From Thermopolyspora sp040678635 (lineage in GTDB: Bacteria > Actinomycetota > Actinomycetes > Streptosporangiales > Streptosporangiaceae): a DNA stretch of 64,000 nt. Where the stretch lies: contig NZ_JBFATZ010000009.1 in NCBI RefSeq assembly GCF_040678635.1, positions 248,001 to 312,000 on the forward strand, given 5' to 3'. The notes under the pieces are model-generated. The model was not told the origin of the DNA. It saw nothing but the letters and a program-made list of their open reading frames with translations, and did no database searches. Shown one piece after another: positions 1 to 8,442 of the stretch. Positions within the stretch are counted from its first letter, which is position 1, and the number at the start of each line of letters is the position of its first letter. The position numbers and the translations under genes were made by a program.

Positions 1-64
1 CCTTGACGAACCCCTGTTCACGTGCACATCATTTGGCTAACGGTCATTAGCGAACGGAGTGGCG

Positions 65-1249
65 ATGGCCTTCGACCTGTCCCTGAGCCCACGGGTGGCG
101 GAGTGGCGCGAGCGCATCGCCCGGTTCGTCGCCGAGGTGGTGATCCCCCGCGAGCAGGCGGCGTTCGCGCACGGCGTCGACGACGAGCTGCGGCGGGAGC
201 TGCAGTCCGCCGCCCGCGCGGCGGGCGTCTGGGCCCCGCAGGCCCCCGCCGAGCTCGGCGGCGGCGGATTCCGCTTCGACGAGGCCGCCGTGCTGCTGGA
301 GGAGGCCGGCACCAGCCTGCTCGGCCCGCTCGCGCTGAACTGCGCCGCGCCGGACGAGGGCAACATCCACCTGCTCAACGAGATCGCGACCCCGGCGCAG
401 CGCGCCCGCTACCTGGCACCCCTGGTCGCCGGCGCGGCGCGGTCCTGCTTCGCGATGACCGAGCCCCCGCCGGGCGCGGGCTCCGATCCGCAGGCGCTGC
501 GCACCACGGTGCGGCGGCACGCCGGCGGCTGGCTCATCTCCGGCGAGAAACACCTGATCACCGGCGCGCAGGGGGCCGACTTCGCGATCGTGATGGCGCG
601 CGGCGGCCTGCCCGACGGCGGCGGCGCGACGATGTTCCTGGTCGACGCCGGCAATCCCGGCTGGCAGGTCACCGGCCACGCCCGCACGCTCGACACGACC
701 ATGGTCGGCGGCCACTGCCACGTGCTGCTCAAGGACGTCGAGGTCGGCGACGAGGCCGTGCTCGGCGAGCCCGGCCTCGGCTTCCGGTACGCGCAGGTCC
801 GCCTCGCCCCGGCCCGGCTCACCCACTGCATGCGCTGGCTCGGCGCGGCCCGGCGGGCGCACGAGATCGCGCTCGGCCGGGCCGTACGCCGGGAGCTGTT
901 CGGGTCCCCCCTCGCCGAGCTCGGCATGGCCCAGCAGCTCATCGCGGACAACGAGATCGACCTGGCCGCCGCGCGGGCCCTGCTCTGGCACACCTGCTGG
1001 CAGCTCGCGACCGGGAGCAAGGGCACCGAGGAGTCCTCGCGCGCCAAGGTGTTCGTGAGCGAGGCGGCAGGGCGGGTGGTGGACCGCGCCGTGCAGCTCG
1101 CGGGCGGCATGGGCACCACCGAGGATCTGGTCATCGGCCGCATCTACGCCGACATCCGGGCCTTCCGGATCTATGACGGCGCGTCCGAGACCCACCGGAT
1201 GTCGATCGCCAAGCGCGCCGCCCGCCGGGCCCGCGCGGAGTCGCCGTGA
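65..1249 (+). CDS. acyl-CoA dehydrogenase family protein (LvaC/ACAD11-like)
   Basis: Flavin-dependent alpha,beta-dehydrogenation of an acyl-CoA, expected in the cytosol. The 394-residue protein has the usual three-part acyl-CoA dehydrogenase layout: helical N-terminus, a beta domain with CFAMTEP and the ISGEKHLITG stretch, and a C-terminal helical domain with QLAGGMGTTED. Near the C-terminus the usual YEGT base segment reads YDGASETHR, so Asp sits where many family members have Glu, as in ACAD10/11-type enzymes. ATG 65 is preferred over GTG 59 because GGAG at 56-59 would overlap the GTG. The stop overlaps the next gene by 4 nt, so it is translationally coupled to an APH-fold kinase. Substrate inferred, not shown. 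Confidence 0.9.
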   Translation: MAFDLSLSPRVAEWRERIARFVAEVVIPREQAAFAHGVDDELRRELQSAARAAGVWAPQAPAELGGGGFRFDEAAVLLEEAGTSLLGPLALNCAAPDEGNIHLLNEIATPAQRARYLAPLVAGAARSCFAMTEPPPGAGSDPQALRTTVRRHAGGWLISGEKHLITGAQGADFAIVMARGGLPDGGGATMFLVDAGNPGWQVTGHARTLDTTMVGGHCHVLLKDVEVGDEAVLGEPGLGFRYAQVRLAPARLTHCMRWLGAARRAHEIALGRAVRRELFGSPLAELGMAQQLIADNEIDLAAARALLWHTCWQLATGSKGTEESSRAKVFVSEAAGRVVDRAVQLAGGMGTTEDLVIGRIYADIRAFRIYDGASETHRMSIAKRAARRARAESP

Positions 1250-2310
1250 CGTCCCCGCCCGATCTTCCCGATCTCCCCGGGCTCCCTGCGGCGGCGGTGG
1301 ACGCGTGGCTGCGCGAGACGCTGCCGGACATCGTCGGCGACCGCCCGTGGACCGCGGAGCTCATCTCCGGCGGCCTGTCCAACATCACCTACCGCCTGCG
1401 TACGGCAGGCGGCGGCCTGGTGCTGCGCCGCCCCCCGCTGACCGGGGCCCTGCCGAGCGCGCACGACATGGGCCGCGAGTTCCGCGTCCTGACGGCGTTG
1501 CGCGGCGGCCCGGTCCCGGTGCCGGAGACGCTGGCGCAGTGCACCGGCACCGACGTCATCGGGGCGCCGTTCTACGTGATGCGCGAGGCGCCGGGCGTCG
1601 TGCTGCGCACCCCCGAGGGCACCGCCGCGCTGACCCCCACGCAACGCGAGGCGATCGGCGAATTGCTGATCGACACCCTCGCCGCGCTGCACGGCATCGA
1701 CCCCGGCGAGGTCGGCCTGTCCGATTTCGGCCGTCCCGAGGGATATCTCGCCCGCCAGCTCAGGCGGTGGGGCGAGCAGTGGCGGCGGTCGCGCACCCGG
1801 TCCCTGCCCGACGTGGACACCCTGCTGGGCCGGCTCGCCGACCGGCTGCCGCCCGAGGGCCGGTCCGCGATCGTGCACGGGGACTTCCGGCTGGACAACA
1901 CCCTCGTCGACGTCACCGGGCCGGTCCCGGCGATCACGGCGGTGCTCGACTGGGAGCTGTCCACGCTGGGCGACCCGCTCGCCGATCTCGGCCTGGCGCT
2001 CGTCTACTGGCACGACCCCGGCGACGACGAGCGATCGACGATCCCGGTCGCCGCCGGGCTCACCGCCCACCCCGGCTTCCCCACCGCCGCGCGGCTCGCC
2101 GAGAGGTACGCCAAGCGGACCGGCGCCGAGCTGGGCGCGCTGCCGTACTACACGGCGTTCGGCTGCCTCAAGCTGGCCATCATCCTGGAGGGCGTACACG
2201 CGCGGTATCTGAGCGGCCGGACCGTGGGGGAGGGGTACGCCGGGGTGGACGCCGCCGTACCGCTGCTGGCCGCCCGTGGCCTGCGCGAACTGAGCCGACG
2301 GGCGAACTGA
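1246..2310 (+). CDS. APH-fold phosphotransferase (LvaA / ACAD10-11 kinase-like)
   Basis: Small-molecule kinase of the aminoglycoside/choline kinase fold. The 354-residue protein shows the Brenner catalytic motif HGDFRLDN and the metal-binding DWELSTLGDPLADLG motif, and an N-terminal SGGLSNITYR nucleotide loop. GTG at 1246 overlaps the dehydrogenase stop (GTGA). Linkage with an acyl-CoA dehydrogenase is the hallmark of the mammalian ACAD10/11 fusions and of the Pseudomonas lva operon, where the kinase phosphorylates 4-hydroxyacyl-CoA before isomerisation. That role is inferred from context; an antibiotic-resistance role is unlikely here. Confidence 0.88.
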   Translation: MTSPPDLPDLPGLPAAAVDAWLRETLPDIVGDRPWTAELISGGLSNITYRLRTAGGGLVLRRPPLTGALPSAHDMGREFRVLTALRGGPVPVPETLAQCTGTDVIGAPFYVMREAPGVVLRTPEGTAALTPTQREAIGELLIDTLAALHGIDPGEVGLSDFGRPEGYLARQLRRWGEQWRRSRTRSLPDVDTLLGRLADRLPPEGRSAIVHGDFRLDNTLVDVTGPVPAITAVLDWELSTLGDPLADLGLALVYWHDPGDDERSTIPVAAGLTAHPGFPTAARLAERYAKRTGAELGALPYYTAFGCLKLAIILEGVHARYLSGRTVGEGYAGVDAAVPLLAARGLRELSRRAN

Positions 2311-2352
2311 GCCGATGGGCGAACTGAGCGGATGGGCGAACTGAGCTGATGG
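2285..2352 (+). repeat. four tandem 17-bp units across a stop codon
   Basis: Four near-identical copies of GCGAACTGAGCCGATGG lie head to tail at 2285-2301, 2302-2318, 2319-2335 and 2336-2352. The first is translated as the kinase C-terminus, the second supplies its TGA stop, and the last abuts the ribosome-binding site of the next SDR gene. Because 17 is not a multiple of three, each unit changes frame. Confidence 0.9.
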
Positions 2353-2363
2353 AGGAGCACAAG

Positions 2364-3149
2364 GTGCCGGAGAAGCGCGCGCTGGAGGATCCCACCCGGT
2401 GGTTCCGGCTGGACGGCAAGGTGGTGCTGATCACCGGGGCGAGCTCGGGCCTGGGCCTCGGCTTCGCCTGGGCGCTCGCCGGCGCGGGCGCGTCGGTGAT
2501 GCTGGGCGCACGCCGCGTCGATCGGCTGAAGACGGCCGCGGACGAACTCGCCGCGGCGGGGGCGCGGGTGGACTTCGAGCCCGTCGACGTCGCCCTCCCG
2601 GACGACTGCGACCGGCTGGTGGCGGCGACGGTCGAGCGGCTCGGCCGCGTCGACGTGCTGATCAACAACGCGGGCGTGGGCACGGCCGTCCCCGCGGTGC
2701 GCGAGAAGCCGGAGGAGTTCCGCCGGGTGCTCGAGGTGAACCTGGAAGGCGCGTACTGGATGGCGCAGGCCTGCGGCCGGGTCATGGAGCCCGGCTCCAG
2801 CATCGTGAACGTCGCCAGCATGTTCGGCCTGATCCCGTCCTGGGCGCCGCAGGCGGCCTACAGCGCGAGCAAGGCCGGCCTGATCGGCCTCACCCGCGAC
2901 CTGGCCCAGCAGTGGTCCGGCCGCAGAGGCATCCGGGTCAACGCGATCGCCCCCGGCTACTTCGCCTCGGAGATGTCGGCGACGATCCCGGAGGACCGCC
3001 TGCTGGAGTACGTGCGCTCGGCGGGGCCGCTCGGCCGCCTCGGCGAGCAGCGGGAACTGGACGCCGCCGTGCTGTTCCTGGCGAGCGACGCCTCCTCCTA
3101 CATCACCGGCACCACGCTGAGCGTGGACGGCGGCACGACCATGCGCTGA
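2364..3149 (+). CDS. SDR family oxidoreductase (FabG/LvaD-like)
   Basis: NAD(P)-dependent short-chain dehydrogenase/reductase of about 261 residues. Visible motifs are the Rossmann loop TGASSGLG, NNAG, the catalytic Ser in VNVASMFG and the YSASK active site, and a C-terminal SVDGGTTMR typical of FabG-like enzymes. GTG 2364 is chosen because GGAGGAG at 2351-2357 lies 6 nt upstream; ATG 2349 would precede that site. It follows the dehydrogenase and kinase with only the repeat between, so it is probably in the same operon and may oxidise or reduce a hydroxyacyl intermediate, as LvaD does in levulinate catabolism. Confidence 0.88.
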   Translation: MPEKRALEDPTRWFRLDGKVVLITGASSGLGLGFAWALAGAGASVMLGARRVDRLKTAADELAAAGARVDFEPVDVALPDDCDRLVAATVERLGRVDVLINNAGVGTAVPAVREKPEEFRRVLEVNLEGAYWMAQACGRVMEPGSSIVNVASMFGLIPSWAPQAAYSASKAGLIGLTRDLAQQWSGRRGIRVNAIAPGYFASEMSATIPEDRLLEYVRSAGPLGRLGEQRELDAAVLFLASDASSYITGTTLSVDGGTTMR

Positions 3150-3154
3150 GCCGT

Positions 3155-3175
3155 CGCCCGGGTTCGTAGCGGGCG
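3155..3175. terminator. weak hairpin between convergent SDR genes
   Basis: CGCCCG (3155-3160) pairs with CGGGCG (3170-3175) in the 29-bp gap between two converging genes. There is no U-tract; a terminator role is inferred from position only. Confidence 0.3.
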
Positions 3176-3178
3176 CGG

Positions 3179-4039
3179 TCAGGACATGACGATGAGCTGG
3201 CCGGTGATGTAACGGGCCTGGTGCGAGGCGAGGAAGACGATCACTTCGGCGACCTCCTCGGGGCGGCCGACGTGGCGCAGCGGGCTGGTGGCGACGACCG
3301 CCTCCTCAACCGCCGGGGTGACCCAGCCGGTGTCGGTGGCGGGCGGGCGGACCATGTTCGCGGTGATGCCGTAGCGGCCGAGCTCGGCGGCGGCCGACAT
3401 CGTGTAGTTCTCCTGGGCGGCCTTGGCGGCGCCGTACGAGACCTCCTCGGGAAAGCCGTGCGGCCCGCCGGAGGTGAGGCCGACGATCCGGCCCCAGGTG
3501 GCCCCGCGCCGTACGTGACGGCGGGCGAACTCGGCGATCAGCAGCGCGGGGGCGCGCACGTCCACGGCGAACTGCCGCTCGTACGAGCCGGCGTCGACCG
3601 GGCGCAGGGCCCGCCCGAACCGGTCCCGTGCCTCGGGCAGAAACGTGTCGGCGAGCCAGCCGCTGGCGTTGTTCACCAGGATCTCCACCGGCCCGAACGC
3701 CTCCTCCGCCCGGTCGAACAGCATCGCGGGCGCGGCCGGATCGGCGAGGTCGGCCTCCACCGCCTCGGCCCGCCCGCCGCCCCGCCGAATCGCGGCCACC
3801 ACGCCCGAGGCGTCCCGCGCCCGTGACTCGCCGTAGCCGGCGGGAAAGGCGGGATCATCGGCGTGCTCGGCCGGATCGAGCCGCTTGTACGCGACCAGGA
3901 CCGCGACGCCGCACGCGCCCAGCGCGACCGCGGTGGCCGCGCCGATGCCCTGATTCGCCCCGGTGACCAGCGCGACCCGGCCCGCCAGACGAGGATCGAT
4001 CACCGCCGCAGTCTCGCACCGCCCGCCCGGCCCGGTCAT
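3179..4039 (-). CDS. SDR family oxidoreductase
   Basis: Second short-chain dehydrogenase/reductase, convergent with the preceding one. Motifs: TGANQGIG cofactor loop, NNASGW, a Ser in VGLTSGGPHG and YGAAKAA at the active site. The frame stays open far upstream, but similarity to the family starts at VIDPRLAGRVALVTGA. ATG 4039 (286 aa) has AAGGAG directly adjacent, and GTG 4003 (274 aa) is an alternative without a clear ribosome-binding site, so the start is uncertain. Substrate unknown. Confidence 0.85.
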   Translation of the reverse strand: MTGPGGRCETAAVIDPRLAGRVALVTGANQGIGAATAVALGACGVAVLVAYKRLDPAEHADDPAFPAGYGESRARDASGVVAAIRRGGGRAEAVEADLADPAAPAMLFDRAEEAFGPVEILVNNASGWLADTFLPEARDRFGRALRPVDAGSYERQFAVDVRAPALLIAEFARRHVRRGATWGRIVGLTSGGPHGFPEEVSYGAAKAAQENYTMSAAAELGRYGITANMVRPPATDTGWVTPAVEEAVVATSPLRHVGRPEEVAEVIVFLASHQARYITGQLIVMS

Positions 4040-4083
4040 CTCCTTTTCCGGCCGCCCCTTTGTGTCCCGGTACGTCCTGTGCA

Positions 4084-4110
4084 GTTGTACACATACGTAC
4101 TGTGCACAAC
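4084..4110. promoter_or_regulatory. 27-bp near-perfect palindrome in a divergent promoter region
   Basis: GTTGTACACA (4084-4093) and TGTGCACAAC (4101-4110) are inverted with 9 of 10 matches around a TACGTAC centre. It sits between the divergent SDR gene (start 4039) and the RTX-like gene (start 4187), a natural operator position. No cognate regulator is adjacent. Confidence 0.55.
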
Positions 4111-4186
4111 GGCGCGGAGCGATCGCGGGGTTCTCGGATCTACTTCTCTTAACGAAGTCACCCAGATTTTTCAATAAGGAGAAGTC

Positions 4187-4720
4187 ATGCGCGCCATAGT
4201 CAAGAGCCTGGCCGTCGGCAGCCTCGTCGCCGCTCCGTTGCTGTTCCTCGCGAGCCCCGCGCACGCGTTCACGAACGTGTCGGTGAGCGGTGGGACGTTG
4301 ACGATCACCTCGGGCAACGCGGCCGACAACATCACGGTCAGCCGTAGCGGGAGCTTTATCACGATCTCCAACCCGGCTGACGCGCCGCTGCCCAGCGGGT
4401 CCTGCACGCGCTCCGGCAGCCTTGTACGCTGCCCGGCCGGCAGCGTCGTCCGGCTGGTGATCAACACCGGTAACGGCAGCGACCGGGTGAGCAACACCAC
4501 CAACCTGCCCACGACCGCGTCCCTCGGCGTCGGCTTCGACACCTACAACGGTGGTTCGGGCCGGGACAACGTGTTCGGCGGCGCTGGTCAGGACACGCTG
4601 AACGGCAACGGCGGCGACGACACCCTGGACGGCGGCGCCGACGGCGGCGACCGGGCGAACGGCGGCGCCGGCAGCGACCTCTGCCGGGCCGAGAGCGAGA
4701 CGGCCTGCGAGCGCAACTGA
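4187..4720 (+). CDS. secreted RTX-like (calcium-binding repeat) protein
   Basis: A 177-residue exported protein. A Sec signal peptide (MRAIVKSLAVG to SPAHA, about 27 residues) precedes a beta-rich region and then glycine/aspartate nonapeptide-like repeats (GGSGRDNVFGGAGQD, NGNGGDDTLDGGADGG) resembling hemolysin-type calcium-binding repeats. Two Cys near the end (CRAESETAC) may form a disulfide. AAGGAG at 4177-4182 gives a good ribosome-binding site. Function unknown; only a short RTX tract is present and no type I secretion genes are nearby, so Sec export is likely. Confidence 0.75.
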   Translation: MRAIVKSLAVGSLVAAPLLFLASPAHAFTNVSVSGGTLTITSGNAADNITVSRSGSFITISNPADAPLPSGSCTRSGSLVRCPAGSVVRLVINTGNGSDRVSNTTNLPTTASLGVGFDTYNGGSGRDNVFGGAGQDTLNGNGGDDTLDGGADGGDRANGGAGSDLCRAESETACERN

Positions 4721-4828
4721 TCGCGGGTCGTCGTACGGAGCCGGCCACTCCGCACGCCCGTACGGGCGGACGCGAGCAGGGCGTGCGCGTGGAGCGGACA
4801 CCGTTGCGATGCACCGTTGAGATGCCGG

Positions 4829-4856
4829 AAGGGCGGTCCTTGCGAGGGCCGCCCTT
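4829..4856 (+). terminator. intrinsic terminator-like hairpin
   Basis: AAGGGCGGTCC (4829-4839) pairs with GGGCCGCCCTT (4846-4856) with one G-U pair and a 6-nt loop, followed by a short pyrimidine run CTTC. It lies about 110 bp after the RTX-like gene. The rest of the 4721-5074 gap shows nothing else recognisable apart from the ribosome-binding site of the next gene. Confidence 0.65.
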
Positions 4857-5074
4857 CTTCGTCGGTGGACGGGAGCGGCCGAGGTCGTGGCCTCGCTGCC
4901 GCTGATTCGCCGGGATTCGCCGGAAGATTCCCTTTCGCCTGGGCGAAAAGAAGGGGCCTGACGACACCGCGAAGACGGAGGCTAGCCATGCAGGGAACTC
5001 ACCGCGGTGCGTCCTGAACGGAGAATCACGCACGGATCAGGCCGGGTCGCGGGTCCTGAACAGGAGAGGCAGTG

Positions 5075-5929
5075 ATGACGGTCGCCGACGACACGCAGAT
5101 CCGTACGGTCCAGGGCGAGCTCAGCTATCTCGCCCCCGAGTCCACCGTGCTTCGCCGCTTCACCGCGCCGGGGGCGAGCGTCAACACCGGCATCTACCGG
5201 CCGTACCTGATGCCGATCCACGACGGCCGCCCGATCAGCGACCGGTTCACCCTCGACCGCAACGGCTTCGCGCTCTTCGAACACCGCTCGACGGTGCGGG
5301 ACTTCACCGACCGGGACGAGGTCGACCGCGTCTACCCCGGCGAGGTGGCCGAGTTCATCAAGGCGCACACCGGCGCCGACCGGGTGGCGACGCTCGGCTG
5401 GACGCTGCGCCGCGCCGCCAGCCCCGCCGCGAACGCCTCCCAGCCGCAGGCCGCGCTGGTGCACAACGACTTCTCGATCGAGGGCGCGCACGAGCGGGCC
5501 TCGTCGGCGTACTCCTCCTTCTTCCCCGACGGGCCCGGCTACCGGAGGGCGATCATCACCAGCCTGTGGCGCGTGTTCAGCCCGCCGCCGCAGGACTGGC
5601 CGCTCGCCATCTGCGACTACACGAGCGTGCGGCCCGGCGAGGGGCTGCCCAACCGCATGTACTTCGTCGACCGCATCCCCGACGACCTGTACGCCGAGAT
5701 GCCCGCGGACCACCCCGGCGCGAAGGGTTTCGAGTTCCACCACAAGCCGTACCACCAGTGGTGGTACTTCCCGGACATGACCCGCGACGAGATCCTGCTG
5801 ATCAAGCTCAACGACAGCGACCGCTCGGTGGCCTGGATGGTTCCGCACTCCGCGTTCCACGACCGGACCGCCGCGGCGACCCACCCCCGGCACAGCATCG
5901 AGTTCCGCAGCATCGCCTACTTCGAATGA
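5075..5929 (+). CDS. CmcJ/NvfI family oxidoreductase
   Basis: About 284 residues with the signature segments of the family that includes cephamycin CmcJ, fungal AsaB and the Fe(II)/2-oxoglutarate enzyme NvfI: VHNDFS (an HxD pair), PLAICDYTSV, YFPDMTRDEILLIKLNDSD, then PHSAFHD and the terminal PRHSIEFRSIAYFE. HxD plus the later His and Arg fit a metal/2OG site. ATG 5075 follows AGGAG at 5062-5066; GTG 5072 is an equally possible start. It stands alone, with no antibiotic cluster around it, so the substrate is unknown. Confidence 0.8.
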   Translation: MTVADDTQIRTVQGELSYLAPESTVLRRFTAPGASVNTGIYRPYLMPIHDGRPISDRFTLDRNGFALFEHRSTVRDFTDRDEVDRVYPGEVAEFIKAHTGADRVATLGWTLRRAASPAANASQPQAALVHNDFSIEGAHERASSAYSSFFPDGPGYRRAIITSLWRVFSPPPQDWPLAICDYTSVRPGEGLPNRMYFVDRIPDDLYAEMPADHPGAKGFEFHHKPYHQWWYFPDMTRDEILLIKLNDSDRSVAWMVPHSAFHDRTAAATHPRHSIEFRSIAYFE

Positions 5930-6113
5930 TCGCCTCCACACGGCCGGATCGCCGTACCGGGCGTGGATTCCGAGGTCGGACAAGGGGGCGCAGGTTCTTC
6001 GCCGAAATGGTGGGCGCCCCCTCTCACCTGCGAGGACGTGCCCCCGGGCAGACCGATTTCCGGAGGGCGGAAGCGCCGGAGGGCGACGCGGGTCCGCGCG
6101 GTAAGGTCGGCGC

Positions 6114-6524
6114 ATGGTAGACACCCCTGAGATCCCCGAAGGTTTCAAGGACCTGCTTGAGGCGGGTACGGCGATCCTCGCCACCAACGGCGCCAGCGGC
6201 CGGCCCCAGGTGACGGCCGTCGCATTCCTCTATGACGCCGAGGACGGGTTGCTGAAAATCTCCCTCAACGACACCCGGCAGAAGACGAAGAACCTGCGGC
6301 GTGACCCCAAGGCCACGCTGTTCATCGTGGACCCGCAGACCCCCTACCGGACCCTGGAGATCCGCGGCGACGCCGAGATCTTGCCCGACCCCGACTTCTC
6401 CGCGTGCGCGCGCGTCAGCGCCAAGTACAACGCGGACTTCCACGTGCACGACAAGCCGGGCGAGACGCGCTCGCTGGTCATCCTGCACCCCGCGCGCGTC
6501 GTGGGCACCGACATGAGGCGCTGA
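6114..6524 (+). CDS. PPOX-class (F420-dependent-type) oxidoreductase
   Basis: A 136-residue split-barrel flavin/deazaflavin-binding protein of the pyridoxamine 5'-phosphate oxidase superfamily. PQVTAVAFLYD, NDTRQKTKNLRRDPKATLFIVD and YRTLEIRGDAEI match the Rv1155-like group that often uses F420. No close partner gene; monocistronic between gaps. The biological substrate cannot be told from sequence. Confidence 0.8.
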   Translation: MVDTPEIPEGFKDLLEAGTAILATNGASGRPQVTAVAFLYDAEDGLLKISLNDTRQKTKNLRRDPKATLFIVDPQTPYRTLEIRGDAEILPDPDFSACARVSAKYNADFHVHDKPGETRSLVILHPARVVGTDMRR

Positions 6525-7103
6525 GTTTTTCTTCGCACCGGCGAGGACGGGCTCCCGCGGCCGATGGTCGCCCGCAGCCGGAACCCTCGACGTCACGTCC
6601 GAGCGGCCTCGCTCTCGCCGGTGCCGTCCGTATGGTCAGCCGCCGTGGCAGGGGCGGGGACCTCCGTGATCCTTATCCTGCCGTCGTTCTTGGGCGTTGT
6701 TCTCCGGCCGTTCTCGCGCCGTACTTGGGCCGCTCTTGGGCATCATTCTTGGGCGCGGCCGCCCGAGGCGTTCGTGCGCGTCATCCCACGACCGCCGTTC
6801 TCCGAACGCCATTCGCATCGTCATCGCGCGGGCCGGGCCTCGCATCGCCCTTCCACAAGCCGAACCGGCGGGCCGTACGCGGATGAAAGCGTTTCCTCGT
6901 TAGCCTGCGGCGCGAATAGGGTCGAACAATCTGCCGGGATTCGGACATGACAATACTCGCCGGTATTTCGGTGTGGGAACAGTGCGGCCGACATCGGCAG
7001 GCGGCCCGCCGCGGACAGGTATAAGGGCATTTGACGTGGACAAGAGGCCGAGGCCGCTCGGCTGATGCCGATGCCGCCGGTGTGGAAATCCGCCGAGTCT
7101 TCA

Positions 7104-7143
7104 CGTTTGCCGTCCAAACGGCAGACAAGCGCCTAACTAGGCG
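7104..7143. promoter_or_regulatory. two palindromes upstream of an XRE regulator
   Basis: CGTTTG-N5-CAAACG at 7104-7120 and CGCCTA-AC-TAGGCG at 7130-7143 are both perfect inverted repeats, ending 47 bp before the regulator start. They are plausible autoregulatory operators. The rest of the gap 6525-7189 holds only a cluster of CTTGGGC words at about 6688-6756 and no convincing gene. Confidence 0.45.
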
Positions 7144-7189
7144 TATCCTTTTACTCACAAAAAATATCGTTATCGAAGGATGGCCGTTG

Positions 7190-8389
7190 GTGAAGAGCGG
7201 CGGGGATGAGTACGGCGAGGACGCCGGTCGGCGTATCGCACATTGGCGGAAGGTCCGCGGGCTCACCCAGTCGGGGCTCGCGCGGCAGGCCCATGTCTCC
7301 CGAAGCCTGATCGCGCAGGTGGAGGCCGGGCACAAGCCGGCGACGCCCTCACTGGTGGCGGCGGTGGCCACCGCGCTGGAGGTGGATCCGGCGCAGATCT
7401 TCGGCAGGCCGTATCGCAGGGAGGGCGTCCGGAGCGATGGCGTGCACGGCGCTATCTCCGGGATCCGCAAGGCGCTGACGTACGGGCATCTGGCCCCCGA
7501 CACGGTGCCGCCGCGATCCCTGGACGCCCTCGACGACGAGCTGGCGGTGTCGCAGCAGTTGCAGGGGGCGGCCCAGCACGTGCGGCTGGGAGCCCGGCTC
7601 CCCGCCATCATCGAGGAACTGACCGTGCACGCGATGGAGACGGACCTGCCCCGGGCGTGGCGGCTGCTCAACCACGCCGACGCCATCGCGGCCTCGCTCG
7701 CGCGCCGGATGGGCTACCTCGATCTGGCCCAGGTGGCGGTCGAGCGGGCGGCCATCGCCGCGCAGCGGGCCGAGGATCCGCTGTTGCCGCAGCTCGTGGT
7801 CCTGACGCGGGCGCTGCTGCTGCTCAGTTTCGGACTGCAGGAGACGGCGCTGGCGATGGTCGAGAAGGCGGTGGACGAGGTCGACCCGGACGACGGGGAC
7901 GGGCTGGCCGTGTTCGGCGCCCTGCACCTGCGGGCGTCCGTCGCCGCCGCGCGGGCCGGGCGCGCGCAGTCCGCCTGGGAGCACCACGGCGTGGCCGAGG
8001 ATGTGGCCAGGGAGGTGACCAGGCGCGACGGCGACCAGCACGACCCGTACGGCCTGCAGGTGACGGCCGGCAACGTCGCGATGCACGGCTGCGCGATCGC
8101 CATCGAGCTGGGCGACTACGATCGCGCGTTCCGCATGGACGAGCGCATCAACCTGTCCCCGAGGCTGTGGGCCGAGCGCCGCGCGCATCACGAGATCGAC
8201 ATGGCCCGCGCCCTGTTGTGGGTGGGCCGCTACAAGAGCGCGCTCGACCGCATCCTGAAAGCCGAAAAGATTGCCCCGCAAATGGCTCGTCACCACCCAA
8301 CGTCCCGGGAAACGGTCATGCAGCTTGACCGGGTGTACCGCACTCTTCCCGAATCGTTGCGCGCCCTGGAGCACCGCATGGGGTTCTGA
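7190..8389 (+). CDS. XRE-family regulator with TPR-like C-terminus
   Basis: About 399 residues. An N-terminal helix-turn-helix (IAHWRKVRGLTQSGLARQA, then VSRSLIAQVEAGHKPATP) is followed by a long helical region with TPR-like repeats, a common architecture in actinomycete regulators next to biosynthetic or maturation genes. GTG 7190 is chosen because GAAGGA at 7175-7180 lies 9 nt upstream and the HTH begins soon after; the open frame further upstream crosses the palindromes. A strong hairpin separates it from the methyltransferase downstream. Confidence 0.85.
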   Translation: MKSGGDEYGEDAGRRIAHWRKVRGLTQSGLARQAHVSRSLIAQVEAGHKPATPSLVAAVATALEVDPAQIFGRPYRREGVRSDGVHGAISGIRKALTYGHLAPDTVPPRSLDALDDELAVSQQLQGAAQHVRLGARLPAIIEELTVHAMETDLPRAWRLLNHADAIAASLARRMGYLDLAQVAVERAAIAAQRAEDPLLPQLVVLTRALLLLSFGLQETALAMVEKAVDEVDPDDGDGLAVFGALHLRASVAAARAGRAQSAWEHHGVAEDVAREVTRRDGDQHDPYGLQVTAGNVAMHGCAIAIELGDYDRAFRMDERINLSPRLWAERRAHHEIDMARALLWVGRYKSALDRILKAEKIAPQMARHHPTSRETVMQLDRVYRTLPESLRALEHRMGF

Positions 8390-8405
8390 GAATCGGCGTT
8401 GTCAA

Positions 8406-8442
8406 GACGGCCGGTGTTCACATCTTGTGAACACCGGCCGTC
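8406..8442. terminator. 16-bp perfect-stem terminator
   Basis: GACGGCCGGTGTTCAC (8406-8421) is perfectly complementary to 8427-8442 with a 5-nt loop, 16 bp after the regulator stop. A U-poor tail (GTGCTTATTCC) follows. It should separate the regulator from the methyltransferase transcript. Confidence 0.75.

Noticed and set aside
4040..4801. Upstream extension of the minus-strand SDR to a 540-residue protein
   Set aside because: The extension has no SDR similarity, crosses a divergent promoter and palindrome, and is antisense to the signal-peptide-bearing RTX-like gene.
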